In this document: one piece after another, positions 12,043-22,403 of the stretch
Numbering within the stretch: position 1 is the first letter of the stretch
How the letters are laid out: the number at the start of each line of letters is the position of its first letter
From: Phoronis australis
Taxonomy: Eukaryota > Phoronida > Phoronidae
Length of the DNA: 64,000 bases
NCBI GenBank assembly: GCA_002633005.1
Contig: NMRA01000005.1
Span: 89,842-153,841, forward strand
Direction of reading: 5' to 3'
Program-made: the position numbers and the translations under genes
The notes under the pieces: model-generated
What the model saw: the letters and a program-made list of their open reading frames with translations, nothing else
Told to the model about the DNA's origin: nothing
The model's database searches: none

Positions 12043-12160
12043 AAATACACAAAACGTACCGAGAGTGGCGTACATGAAGTAATATCCCACGAGACGTTAA
12101 TACGTGGAATAAGGTCGAGTGTGATATTACTTCACGCCACTCTCGGTACGTTTTGTATTT
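12043..12160. repeat. Long near-perfect palindrome (arms about 45 bp, 28-bp loop)
   Basis: The left arm, 12043-12090, contains aaaacgtaccgagagtggcg and gaagtaatatc. The right arm, 12119-12160, contains gatattacttc and cgccactctcggtacgtttt. The arms match except for small indels (extra ac at about 12049, extra taca at about 12071) and one mismatch. The loop gagacgttaatacgtggaat... is itself partly self-complementary (acgttaatacgt). It may be two copies of one terminal repeat meeting head to head. Confidence 0.85.
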
Positions 12161-12868
12161 ATCCCATGCGCTTCGAATCCCTAAATTTCTTACGTTTTTT
12201 CGGCAGATTTTTCAAATACTTCACCAAGACTGTTCACAAGGCGGATCACATCCTATATGTATGTACTTGCGCGTTAGGTTGCAAGTTTTCTCTTGTAAAA
12301 GAAACAGTTTTAAAAGTAACAATTTATTTCTTGAAAAGAGGTAGCAAAGATGAAAACAACGGAAACTGTGCAGTGAACTTGTAACATCTCCTAGCAATAG
12401 TTAACAAACAACACTATTTGATATTTTAATTTCCTAGGAATCGGCGCCTGAGTTGCAGACGATATACTAGCATTGGTGCAAAGCTGTATATAGCTGTATA
12501 TAAATATACAGCTTTGCTGTATTTTGACGACAGTCTTCATGCAGCTAGCTAACTGGCTAACGATATACTAGTATTCAGCAATTGAAAACTGAGACAAGTG
12601 TTTTATAATTAACAGTTTTGTTCCAGGTTTTACATTTAGGGCCTGGTTGCATGTCGAGTGTTAGTAACACTGCTGCAACTATATTACTTAAAACTATATT
12701 GGCAAAGCTTGACTGATCGAATCGGCTAAAGACGTTGAGTCGACATTGACCTACCTTTTGAACTTTCCATGTCAAAGGTCGCTTTTGAAGTAGTGCGGGA
12801 GGTGAATACGCAAAACTTTATTACAAGGCCCTATTTCCCTCGACAGATTCAACGCGCATGGGATAAAG
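12157..12868. repeat. Inverted-repeat pair bounding a 0.7 kb segment
   Basis: The segment starting 12158, ttatcccatgcgcttcgaat, is matched in reverse complement by the segment at about 12845-12866, attcaacgcgcatgggataa. The right arm of the 12119-12160 palindrome adjoins the left copy, suggesting a transposon-like unit whose terminal repeat was duplicated on the left. No transposase frame lies between. The 92-bp element at 12468-12559 is nested inside. Confidence 0.5.
12468..12559. mobile_element. 92-bp miniature element with 9-bp target duplication, copy 1
   Basis: The unit begins TAGCATTGGTGCAAAGCTG and ends CAGCTAGCTAACTGGCTA. It is flanked exactly by ACGATATAC at 12459-12467 and 12560-12568. 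A second copy at 38561-38639 has the same ends and its own different 9-bp duplication. Inside is a perfect hairpin: GCAAAGCTGTATA pairs with TATACAGCTTTGC. The termini share only TAGCC/TAGCA as an inverted repeat. Nine-base duplications suggest a MULE-like transposase acting in trans, although an 8-bp hAT reading is also possible. It has no coding capacity. Confidence 0.8.
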
Positions 12869-12869
12869 A

Positions 12870-14042
12870 TATATATAGCTCATTGTGAAGGCCTATAAAA
12901 TTACACTCGTAATTTACGTTCTTCTATTACGCTCGTAAAAAGACGAGCGTGAAACGACAAGTGCAGAACGACGAGCGTTTAACAACAATCGTAAAACGAA
13001 GAGAATAAGTATCTCGAACGTTGATGTTATGTAGGAACCTATCTACTAGTCTGTGACGAAATCTCTACAAAACTACAGAATTTGACACATGGTCGATGAA
13101 TGCCTGCTGAATTGACACCTTTCTATGACTGTGTGGTGTGGCCTGCTTGCGCTATGAGGTGAGTATCTAAAACAAAAATTATATACGTACGTTTTTGTGG
13201 TACTGTTTGCATCATAATTCCTCATTTATTATCATTTTCTAAAAAATATCATTAAACACCTTCTCATTTGAAAGGAGCTTTTCTCAAACAAATGAGTTTG
13301 GAAAAAGGACTGAAATTGAATACTTCATAAGGTATTGTCCAGACAATCGCACACTTGCGAAGGCATTAAATGATTATTATATATTAAAACTTCTCTTCAA
13401 ATGGCAGTAAGTCCATGACTTACGCGAGTTTAGTAAATTTTCGTTCTGTCAAGTAGTAGTTTGGACAGAGGATGTCGGTATTTTGATAAACTTTCAAGAA
13501 CGGCAACAACATCTGTATTTGAGCATTTTAAGAGGCTGGGATTTTTGTCTAAACAAAATTGATGTTTTGTTTACAATGTGAGCAGAAACAGTTGTGACGA
13601 GTTTTATGTTGGTTTGGCAGCAACAACTTCTAAGACAGTTTGGACAATGCACTGTGTGCCCATTCAATGGTTACAGGTTAGGAGCGTTTCCTTTAACAAT
13701 TAAAATTGTTAAAGGGACTATTAATCCGAGTTCCGTTTAAGAAGCAACCTTTTGATTTAGACTGGCCACTTATTGCTATAAAATTGGTTATAATTTGCTT
13801 CTTAGATTAGTAATTTCTGGGCTTGCAAGGAGCTGACAGCTCGGTATTCTTCAAAACCACATGCTCAGCGCCTAAATCAAACCAAAGTCGCTAACGGTCT
13901 CTTATTGCATCCTCTCAGGGTAAAATAAAAATGAGGCAACGCTATAAAAACAAGACAGTGCCGGACATCGAATGCATTACAACGGAACAAAATTGATGCC
14001 ATTTATTTCTTAGATTATGCTTCGGGTATGATTTCATAAAAA
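12870..14042. other. Gene-free stretch with a short inverted motif cluster at 12905-12995
   Basis: At 12905-12995, acgctcgt/acgagcg words alternate in both orientations (attacgctcgtaa at 12926, acgagcgt at 12943 and 12971). The 13-mer attacgctcgtaa is the exact reverse complement of one at 51527-51539. The rest shows no recognisable structure. Confidence 0.45.
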
Positions 14043-14188
14043 CGTCCGATATTTAGGTCCGTCCGATATTTAGGTCCGTCCGATATTTAGGTCCGTCCGA
14101 TATTTAGGTCCGTCCGATATTTAGGTCCGTCCGATATTTAGGTCCGTCCGATATTTAGGTCCGTCCGATATTTAGGTCCGTCCGATAA
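14043..14188. repeat. 17-bp minisatellite CGTCCGATATTTAGGTC, eight full copies
   Basis: Perfect 17-bp units begin at 14043, 14060, 14077, 14094, 14111, 14128, 14145 and 14162, and a partial unit at 14179 ends in gataatg. The copies look identical, so the array is young or homogenised. The minus-strand frame of 130 codons that overlaps its right end starts at GTG and ends inside the repeat, and is not taken as a gene. Confidence 0.95.
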
Positions 14189-14189
14189 T

Positions 14190-15427
14190 GAGGTAATTCG
14201 AAATTTTGGATACATACTAATGGAAAAAATGTTGTAACGCTCAAGAGTTCGCGTAATCCCTGCTTCGATTTTGCGTAGGCTGGTGTTTTCGCCGGGCTGG
14301 ACTGGTGTAGCGTGGCGTGTCATTGCATAACGTAGTGTCAGGTAAACATGCACAAAATCACATATTTTCTGCGTACAGTAGTCCAGCAAAGGCACAGCGT
14401 AGGACACTGTAACAATAGTATATAGCGTACTATTCGTCGGTACTCCGCGTTTCGTGACTTTATGTAGGCCCGGTGTGAAACACTCGAACGGGCCCAGAAC
14501 ACCTAAACTTCTGTGAGTGCAACGAAGCACAGATTAGAAATTGTAAACACTATCATTAATATGGTGATTAGTGGTAAAAATAACGTAATCAGACGGTGTC
14601 CAATTAACATTTTATTAAAAATTCCTTTACTGGCAAATTAAATGTGACTCGATGGTCACAATTTTTCGCTGAAGACACTGTTTGGTTGTCTAAAATATTA
14701 ACATCTGAACGGGAAGCAGATCGCCCAGTCTTCTGAGTAGATTGCCGGTGTTCTGTTTTAGTTTGATTTAGTTTGTCTGTTTTCATCTTGGTGAAGTTGC
14801 ACGTTGTTGTGTTCAAAACATGCTACGTCGAACAAACATAAAGGCCTATCAAAACTCTAAACTTGAACGTTTCCTCTTGTGTAGTTCAGGTGTGATCAAT
14901 TGGTAAAACTACAAAGCATCTATGTTGTTTTATGACAAATATGGTAAAATATTGCATATCGTAAAGCATATAAAAGGCCGACAGGGGTTATTAATTTCAA
15001 ATGTGCCGATGTTTATAAAATATTTGACGTTTAATTACTTAATGGACAGAACAAAATTGGCCTTTGCTAATCGTCCGCTCCGAGGTCGTGTCACGTTGTT
15101 ACAGGGTCTCAAATGCATGATTTCTAATTCTGTTAATAAAACGGTATGAGCTTATGTGCTCGAATTTTGTCATTTCGTCGCTATCTAGCATGCAAGCAAA
15201 ATGGCAAACCCTGCTTCTACTGGAGATCCACGTTTATCAGTTTTAACCACCCCGTAGAGGAACTCGGCCAAGTTCCATAAATCTATGGGTCTTTGTTATT
15301 TTAAAAATGGTTAGTATTTTTATCAGTTTATCTTTTCATCGTAATCTATTTTGCCCGGTGTTCGCCACGAGCTATGGTGCGGAGTAAAACAAGATGATTG
15401 AGAGTAATGTCATTTATTATGACGCAG
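14190..15427. other. Gene-free stretch
   Basis: The frames at 14604-14816 (-) and 14922-15149 (+) have no domain features, Kozak context or splice support. No repeats were recognised. Confidence 0.45.
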
Positions 15428-15592
15428 GTGGAAGAACTAAATAAGACTCTGCAAGATGGGCATGGGAAAAACTCCACCAGCGTGTACAATGAATTGTCCT
15501 TAATGATGGAACCAAAACAAAAACCAGAAGAACTGCCTGAAGGGCCTAAGGAAAATGTACAGAGTATAAACAAAAACTTCAAAAATGCCTAA
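15428..15592 (+). CDS. Possible terminal coding exon, unknown protein
   Basis: A plausible acceptor (tttattatgacgcag) precedes an open frame of 54 codons ending in TAA. It encodes a charged, Pro/Lys/Glu-rich peptide: VEELNKTLQDGHGKNSTS, then MEPKQKPEELPEGPKENVQ, ending NKNFKNA. Composition is protein-like (acidic and basic residues, few rare residues), unlike the surrounding random frames. No upstream exon was identified and no family is recognised. An (AG)n-like a-rich run follows at 15610. It may be an exon of an unseen gene or a gene fragment. Confidence 0.3.
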   Translation: MEELNKTLQDGHGKNSTSVYNELSLMMEPKQKPEELPEGPKENVQSINKNFKNA

Positions 15593-16860
15593 CATTTAAT
15601 GTACACTGAGAAAAAGAAAAAGAAAAAAAAATTGAACAGACACCAACGATGATTTGGGATTAATGCAGAATACAAACGTAGATCTTGTAGACTACGAGGT
15701 AGATGGCTCAAGAACAAAGAAAATATAAGTGACCAATCAGGCAGGTGTCGAGTAGAGAAATGTATGAATACAATGGTAGACCCTTGGTGCTATAAACAGA
15801 AATGAGTAATGCAAAATAAACCCAAAGGGTTGATATAAAAATAAAGTGACAAATGTCAAAATAATGACGATAAATGCATTTAACAAGTTATATTTAATTT
15901 CATGAGCTCTTCTCATAAGCCGGGTACAAGTGTACGGATGTCCAAATAGATTTTTTTCAGATTTTAGGCAAGTCACTTTTTGTGTGTTTTCTGCCAATAA
16001 GACTTGACTATAAACACTGCAACCCTAAATAGCAACGACGTTTTTTCCTTTTTTGATCGCGTCCGTGGGAGACCCCGAACCCCCTTAAATATGCATGTGA
16101 ATTCAAACATTGTCTTCGTCGAACTGTTTTTTCTGAGTAAATTTTAAGTTTAAACTTTACAGACAACGTCATAATGGTATTACAAACCGAATTTCATGGT
16201 TTTCGTTTAGTAGTACTACCTTTGTGTAAGTGTTTTGGATGAATCGTGACTTTACTAGCTCCAGCAGGTGGGTATATGGGATACCCATAGTGTACACTAA
16301 TGTAGAGACCAGTCTGCATTGCTTCCAATTTACCTGCAAGGAAGCCTAACTAAAGGAATTTAAGATTCTGAATCGTGAAGCTACAGTTGTGACTGATATT
16401 GGTTGTTTGCTGTATATTGTTTCTGTGGTTTTGCCCGCAACAAAGCTCAGCCTTTCACCATTTTATCGTAACATGAACGGAATGATATACGTAAAACGCA
16501 TTTTTTTCGAACTTATACGGTCAGGCGAACAAATCCGCGACATGACAAGTTAATTGCTAGTAACCGGAATTTTTTTGACGTATATATTGATATGGGCGCA
16601 AATCATGACTAAAAACACGAGTCTCCAAATGCATGCTCGGTGGGCGAATGAAGTCGATTACACGACCTCGCTTAAAGTCGATTAGTTTTCATTTCGATTG
16701 GTTAAATAATTTCTAGTATGACAACTTGTCAGTCAAGTATTCTTTAATAAACAAATCTGCGATGAAATGTTCTACATAAATCACGTGTCATGTCCGCGAT
16801 AAACAATTTCACTCTCAATCAGTTCCGGTTGTGGCTCCGCTACCGCTCAACCTCGCCCCT
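15593..16860. other. Gene-free stretch
   Basis: Nothing recognisable beyond an A-rich purine run at 15610-15635. Confidence 0.45.
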
Positions 16861-17068
16861 AGTTCGACACCAGCTCCACTTCCCCTTCATCGACGCCTGT
16901 TTTACCTTCACCGCCCGTAGACGTCGAGACCCCACCAAGGCAACAGATTTACGGCCGCCCTTTTAGTCCCTTACCAGGCAAGGTAAAGTTAATGGGGAAG
17001 GAGGGGGGGGGGCATAAACTAATTCGACATAGCCAAACCTTTTCCCTCATGGTCTGTAAGTCAGATTA
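16861..17068 (+). other. GC-rich, codon-like patch (Pro/Ser/Thr-rich frame)
   Basis: Between stops, a 69-codon frame reads FDTSSTSPSSTPVLPSPP, VDVETPPRQQIYGRPF, SPLPGK and then through a G-tract. GC content is visibly higher than in the flanks. A possible donor (AAG followed by gtaaag) is at about 16983. The frame could be a fragment of a retroelement ORF1/gag-like proline-rich region or a pseudo-exon. No homologue is recognised. Confidence 0.2.
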
Positions 17069-18301
17069 GTTCTTATTACTAGCACTTACATGTAAGTCTT
17101 CCTCTGTATTCAACAATGTCCACAATGTCGAAGCCCCTCTCCACAGACCTGCAGACTGAACTCAGTGAAGACATCCGTGCTCCAACAAATTTTCGCCAAT
17201 TAGGGTCACTTCTTAGACTTGGGCATGTTACACAGTTACGCGGCTAGCGTATGATTTTGACCTTTAATGGCATCTTTTACGAATTTCACTTTATTAGGGT
17301 GCCTAAAAATACAAAATGATTTTAAGGGGTATAAAAGTAACGTAAGAACCGAATATCACGGGCTGCGAAATATGAAAAGAGACAGCATCACCTCATGGAA
17401 CATCGTGTCCGAAACTTCGGTTTCGCCGTTTCCGAAGGTGAAAGTGAGGCATGAAGTCATAAAATCAAGATTCATTTAAGCGGAATCTAATTTGGAGAAA
17501 GTTGACTTTGTTCGGTAGTGCATTGATGGGTACAACTTGAGAGGGCGCGCTTCCGGGTCCTTGGTACATTACCTAAGGAGTGTTTCAAAACCCTTTATTG
17601 AAAATAGGTACCCGAGTTTCAAGTGACTGTCTCCGGGGTCGGGCAAATGTCGTTGAACACCCTGCTAAAGTTCACCGAAACACCACTGTCTTAGACTATT
17701 ATTTCCGATTGACAAAATCACTTAATGCACTTTTTTGTAAGGGGTAGGATAAGAACTTACCAAATCTCAGCATTCGTGTTAAATTATAGCAATTCCCAAA
17801 ATGTTTGTACATCAGAAATTTTTGTAGAAACATAATCGTGTAAATCAGAACCCTTATAAGATACCAGAAGGGAAGAAGCTTGATAAGTTAACTGCCAGCT
17901 GTTAAGTTGTAAGAGTTTTTTCAATTCTCAATTCTCAATGTGGGATTTATGGCAATTCTCTGAGGATGAGTGCAGATATATTTCCTTCACTGGCAACCGG
18001 GAGAGCTCGAGAGACTGGCATACCACGTGGGGTTTAGGAGTACTTCAACAAGATCTTTTCATAATCTATTTATGTTAACGTGAACACTTGTTCATTCCAG
18101 TGGTAGGTTGTCAAAGGTTAAGTTAAACCTGCATTCGGTTATCATATTTCAGATAATATTTTTCAATATAATGTCGTTGTAAAGCATTTTGTGTTATCAA
18201 TCGCATGGCATTGCGAAACTTAATCAATCAACGGCATTTATGTTCTGTATTAAATCATACTTAATTCAGCTATGTCATTAGCTTTTCGCGTGAGTCTTTT
18301 G
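17069..18301. other. Gene-free stretch
   Basis: Only short frames without domain features occur here, such as 17267-17479. No repeats were recognised. Confidence 0.45.
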
Positions 18302-18640
18302 CACAAATTAACGCGTACTTTTAGTTCTTAATAGCGATCATTTATCTGCTCTTATTCAATGCGTACTTTTTCTCAATCAGCGCATAATTTTACCTAATGA
18401 ACGCGCTGAACTGGTTAATCGTTATGCGAAGTCAAAGAATGACAATTTCACATTCAGTACGTAACGGCGCCGTCTTTTAAGTGATCATTTGATAACAATC
18501 TGCATCATTCTTCAAAACTTGCCTTGCTCTCATATTGAAAGTCTTTTCCCATTTTGCAAAAGTGCGCATTGAATAAAAGCAGAACGATGATCTTTTAAGA
18601 ACTAAAAGTACGCGTTGATTAAGCAAAACTACGCGTTGAT
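18302..18640. repeat. Inverted repeat, arms about 70 bp (transposon-like)
   Basis: The left arm, about 18302-18371, contains aacgcgtacttttagttctt, gatcatttatctgctctt and attcaatgcgtacttt. The right arm, about 18561-18624, carries the reverse complement: aagtgcgcattgaat, aaaagcagaacgatgatc, aagaactaaaagtacgcgtt. The outer side of the right arm has the word acgcgttgattaagcaaa(a/t) twice, 18 bp apart. No coding sequence lies between the arms. It is a likely remnant of a foldback or MITE-type element; no target duplication was resolved. Confidence 0.7.
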
Positions 18641-18689
18641 TAAGCAAATTTCAACACGCAGAAAGGTACTTGTTTAAAAACCTTTTGAT

Positions 18690-18812
18690 GCTTCATAGAC
18701 ACGTAAAACCTGCAAGCGTAGTGTAAAACATGTACGCGCTCATTCGTGAACATGTAAAACCCGCACGCGTTTATCTGTAAACGTGTAAAACCCGCACGCG
18801 TTACCTACTGTC
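18690..18812. repeat. Minisatellite with GTAAAACCCGCACGCGTT unit
   Basis: Four diverged units contain (a)cgtgtaaaacccgcacgcgtt: cacgtaaaacctgcaagcgt, gtgtaaaacatgtacgcgc, catgtaaaacccgcacgcgt and cgtgtaaaacccgcacgcgt. Spacing is roughly 25-40 bp. The shared acgcgtt word links it to the adjacent inverted repeat. Confidence 0.7.
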
Positions 18813-19179
18813 AGACCTGGAATTCCATACACTTTAACGCTTGCACTAATACAATTAACCTGGATTTCATTGAGTTCGGCAATACGAGATATTTGTATTG
18901 TGAGGAATTATTGCATTTTCTTAAAGAAATAAAATGAGAGTACAGAATGGCAGAACAGGCAAAGGGGATATTGGAGGAGTAACTTGTGTTACATACAACG
19001 CGGTGCAGCGTCCTTGACTATGTACTTGTAAGCAGATCTTTTCTGTATAACGCGACGGATTTTAAATCATGTGGCAGTTGGGAAAGTAGAGCTCTCATTT
19101 TCCAATGTAATAGAGTTTACTCAAAAGACATCGCGAAGATTGAGTTTCCGCAGGCATTCTAATATTATTTACTATTAGA

Positions 19180-19870
19180 ATGGAGGTTTTGTGTAGGGGT
19201 AGTTTAGATGTGATTGACAAGGCAACGAAACTTTATGAGGAATTAATTAAAGATGTTGATTCAACGGTGGACAAATTAATTCACGTAATTAAACATTTTG
19301 CAAGCAGTATGGAGAAAAGCGTGACAAGCCTTTGTAGTGGAAATTAAGTTATAATCCAGAAGGATTGATTTCCAATGTAGAGGACTTCGGAGATATTGTT
19401 AAAAGACAAACTGAAAAATTATAGAAACAATACTAGTGTGCAGTTTGTGGTCATGTTTAGAGTTGAGAGCGTCCACTCTAGAAATGAATGCAACAGTTTT
19501 AAGTGGCAAAAGAAAACTGAATTTTGCAGACAGCAATTTCGCACAGGGAAAAAAGACAATAATAATATTTTGCCTCATGTTTGAAGTGAATGAAAAAGTT
19601 ATGTATGTCGCCAGGCAGTAAACCAGGCAAATGGTGAACTATTTTGAAACACTCTATGCTGGAATTGAGTCTGAAATCGAAGTGTTTCACATGTTTATTG
19701 ACAGTTGTAAATAATTTTCACTCCGAAAATGTCAAAAGTATTGTCGAGGAGCTTGATAGAGAAATAAAACTAGACGAGATATGCAAATGTATTTAAGTAT
19801 GAAAAACGGTAAATCGCCTGAGGTCTTTTCATGAAAAGTGACTCAAGACTTAAGATAGAAATTAGGTTTA
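19180..19870 (+). mobile_element. Degenerate LINE remnant (linker and N-terminal RT region)
   Basis: An open frame of 55 codons from ATG 19180 (MEVLCRGSLDVIDKATKLYE, then HFASSMEKSVTSLCSG) is followed, across several frameshifts and stops, by pieces typical of the endonuclease-RT linker of CR1/L2-like LINEs. These include MVNYFETLYAGIESE near 19633 and IVEELDREIKLDEICKCI at about 19740-19795, then, after a one-base shift, SMKNGKSPEVF. The last motif corresponds to the conserved (L/M)KN.KSPG.DG entrance to the reverse transcriptase domain. No polymerase core follows. The remnant is inactive. Confidence 0.65.
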
Positions 19871-21741
19871 ACGACATAATAAAATTTCTCAGTCCGGCAA
19901 TTTGAATAACGCCACTTGACTGCACGCTCAAATAGGACACTGATTTTACCCCCCACCAAATACGTCACGAGAAGCAGCGCTCCAAGTGGTTGATTTTTTA
20001 GCTTTATTGGAGAATTAGCAAGAAGTGTACGAAGAATTGTACTTCACTCCTTGATATGAGTTTACCTCTTGCTTTTAAATTATTTGCGAAATCAATCAAC
20101 AACACATAGAAAACTATGCAAAATTTATTCAAAATAAAATAAAGTTCCCTTTTAACGTTGAGTACTAACACGTATTCAGTCACATTTGGCTATCCCAACA
20201 AGCTCAAACAAGGGTTACAGTTATGACCATTTGTGTTTATTAATACATTGAAAATAAGACTTGCCTGCTGGACCGGACTGTTTGTCTGTTCCCAGTACCT
20301 CGTGCAGAATGGTGAATGTTGGCCAATAGCGGAGTTGCAACTGAATCGATTTAACGATTGCGCATGTCCGGAAATTAGGGTGCGCAAAGGCTACTGGGAT
20401 TGTTGATGGTAAACGGGATGGCCGACTGGTTTGCACGACGTGTAATTTGTGTGCATTAAACTACGCTGCTGTATGTAATTCTGCCGCTATTCGCCCTAAT
20501 TAGCGCCCATGGCTCAACAAGTGCCCCAACGCGTTTTCAGACTTTGCTAAAGTAAGCGCCCAGCCCATGAACTACATGCGAAAAATGCCCTTACCTACAG
20601 TTCTAACGTCTCCAATTTATCAATTGAAAGATCCGACAGCCTGAATTTGTAACGGACCACGAGCCTCACCGTNATTTTTTCAAATTTCTGGCTTGTTTAT
20701 TAGCAAGAGGTAAGATGTATAGATAATTCAACAAAACACAAGTAAGATAATGCACTAATACTCTCTTGTCACATGTCAGAAGTATACCAATCTTGTAATT
20801 CGCTAACGTGTCCTTATCTTGAACTTTCGGTTTCAGAGCTGAACCGTCCATGCCGTAACTTCAATAGTCCTTTTGCGAGTTTATAACAATAACGCGAGAT
20901 TACGTGAGACTTAATTGTGACGTCACGGGAAGTGGGGCAAAAGCTTGTCGTTTGGACCATTACCCTCTGACACAGCGCCACCTATACTGCAAAGTGGCCC
21001 TGTGGAAACATGATGAACGACACACGGAATTCCGTGTGTGGGCATCAATGCGCATGCCTTGGTTTTACTTCCGATGTAAACAAAATGGTTCACTGTGTGC
21101 GTGAAAAGGTACCGGGTATATTGCTTAGTGTTCTGTTGCACTGGAATAATAATCATTTTGATGGAGTGCATTTGGACTCATCCTGAATCTAATTTACTGA
21201 TTTTAGACGTTTTATGTTCACGTTAGTTGTATAAAGTTCGAAATTGTGAACTTTCTAAGTCGTCATAGTTGGGTCTGGGACCGGCGCCAAGCCGGCTCAT
21301 TTTAGTAAGCCGAAGTCCAAGCGCGAGAGTGTTGGGTAGCCCTATGTTTAAAAACAATACCGTGGTAAGCGCCTGTGGTGCCAAGCTGATTAGCCTTGCC
21401 TTTTTATTGTCTTCTGTCTTTACAGCCTTCACTACAACGTCGTCAGAGTATTTTTAGGTTTTTGATTTGATCAATTGTTACTTTGTCTAATATCAGGTCA
21501 GATAGTGTTTGTGTGAGCCAGAGGCTGAAGACTGGGCTTGTGCTTGATAAGTTGTTAAGATACAGTTCAAACTTTTCAGGTGATCAAGGCATGTCAAGTA
21601 GGCTAATACACCTATGAAGACTCAGAGTCGATCTTGCTGTGTCTGACACTGTCCACTCACCAAGGGACATTTTTCTATTATTGAAACATTTAGCATTGTA
21701 TGGTGGTGTCAATATTTTTGAGGGGATTATCTGCATAAATT
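19871..21741. other. Gene-free stretch, one ambiguous base at 20673
   Basis: No exon, RNA or mobile element is recognised. Overlapping frames on both strands at 20190-20436 and 20904-21457 have no domain features. A Pro/Arg-rich frame at 21223-21457 is open on both strands, which argues against coding. Confidence 0.45.
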
Positions 21742-22403
21742 GTGAGACTCTTACAGACGATTCACACCAAAGTGACTCATTTCAAATCAAAAATTAAACA
21801 AACTCAGAAGTTGTGCAGACCCAAACGTTGTGAGATGGAGAGCCCAACTGTACCCTCGGCCATATCTGAAGTTAGAGGTGGCCAGCACAGAGAAACCCGT
21901 CGCAAACTTATTGAGCTCCAGCCAGCATCGGCTGTTCAAGAAGTACAGAAACGCGCACCAGCTGATGAGAATATTTGCAGTGATTTAGCACTGAACACTT
22001 CTTGAAATCTACAAGTGCATCTTCGTCTGAAAAGAAGGTTGTTGAAAGAGCTTCTAGTATTTTGAAGGATGAAGAACTGAAATATGCCATTACAGAACAA
22101 CGTATGAAGGAAAATGATGCTATAGCCAAATCCATAACTGGCTCAAAGCATGATGTATTTATCATTTACAAGTAAAGAACAAAACTCTTATGACATGTTA
22201 TTCCAGTTTGGCTGGACCATCATTGTCAATGAGATGAAACTTAAATTTCCGGTGTTGTTCTCACTTATTGTAAGGGTCATGTTAACTCCTGACAATAGGT
22301 CAAGCGGAAAGAAGGTAGATAGCATAATACCAAGAATTTCTGTTATAATGCCCTGTGCATGCAATCTAGAAGTCAGCCTCTTTGTCTGGTACAGCGAGTG
22401 ATA
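21742..22403 (+). pseudogene. Decayed coding remnant, unknown repeated gene or element
   Basis: Protein-like segments lie in different frames. 21742-22005 contains RCEMESPTVPSAISEVRG and RKLIELQPASAVQEVQKRA. About 22010-22150 reads SEKKVVERASSILKDEELKY and ITEQRMKENDAIAKSITG. 22150-22401 reads FPVLFSLIVRVMLTP, then IIPRISVIMP and LEVSLFVWYSE. The last part resembles uncharacterised proteins common in invertebrate genomes, often repeat-borne (weak recollection). Frameshifts and stops break continuity. It is not assigned to a family. Confidence 0.3.

Noticed and set aside
14043-14188. CRISPR-like array
   Set aside because: The units abut directly with no spacers; it is a simple tandem repeat in an animal genome.
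14138-14530. 130-codon minus-strand frame
   Set aside because: Starts at GTG, ends inside the 17-bp minisatellite and has no domain features, Kozak context or splice sites.
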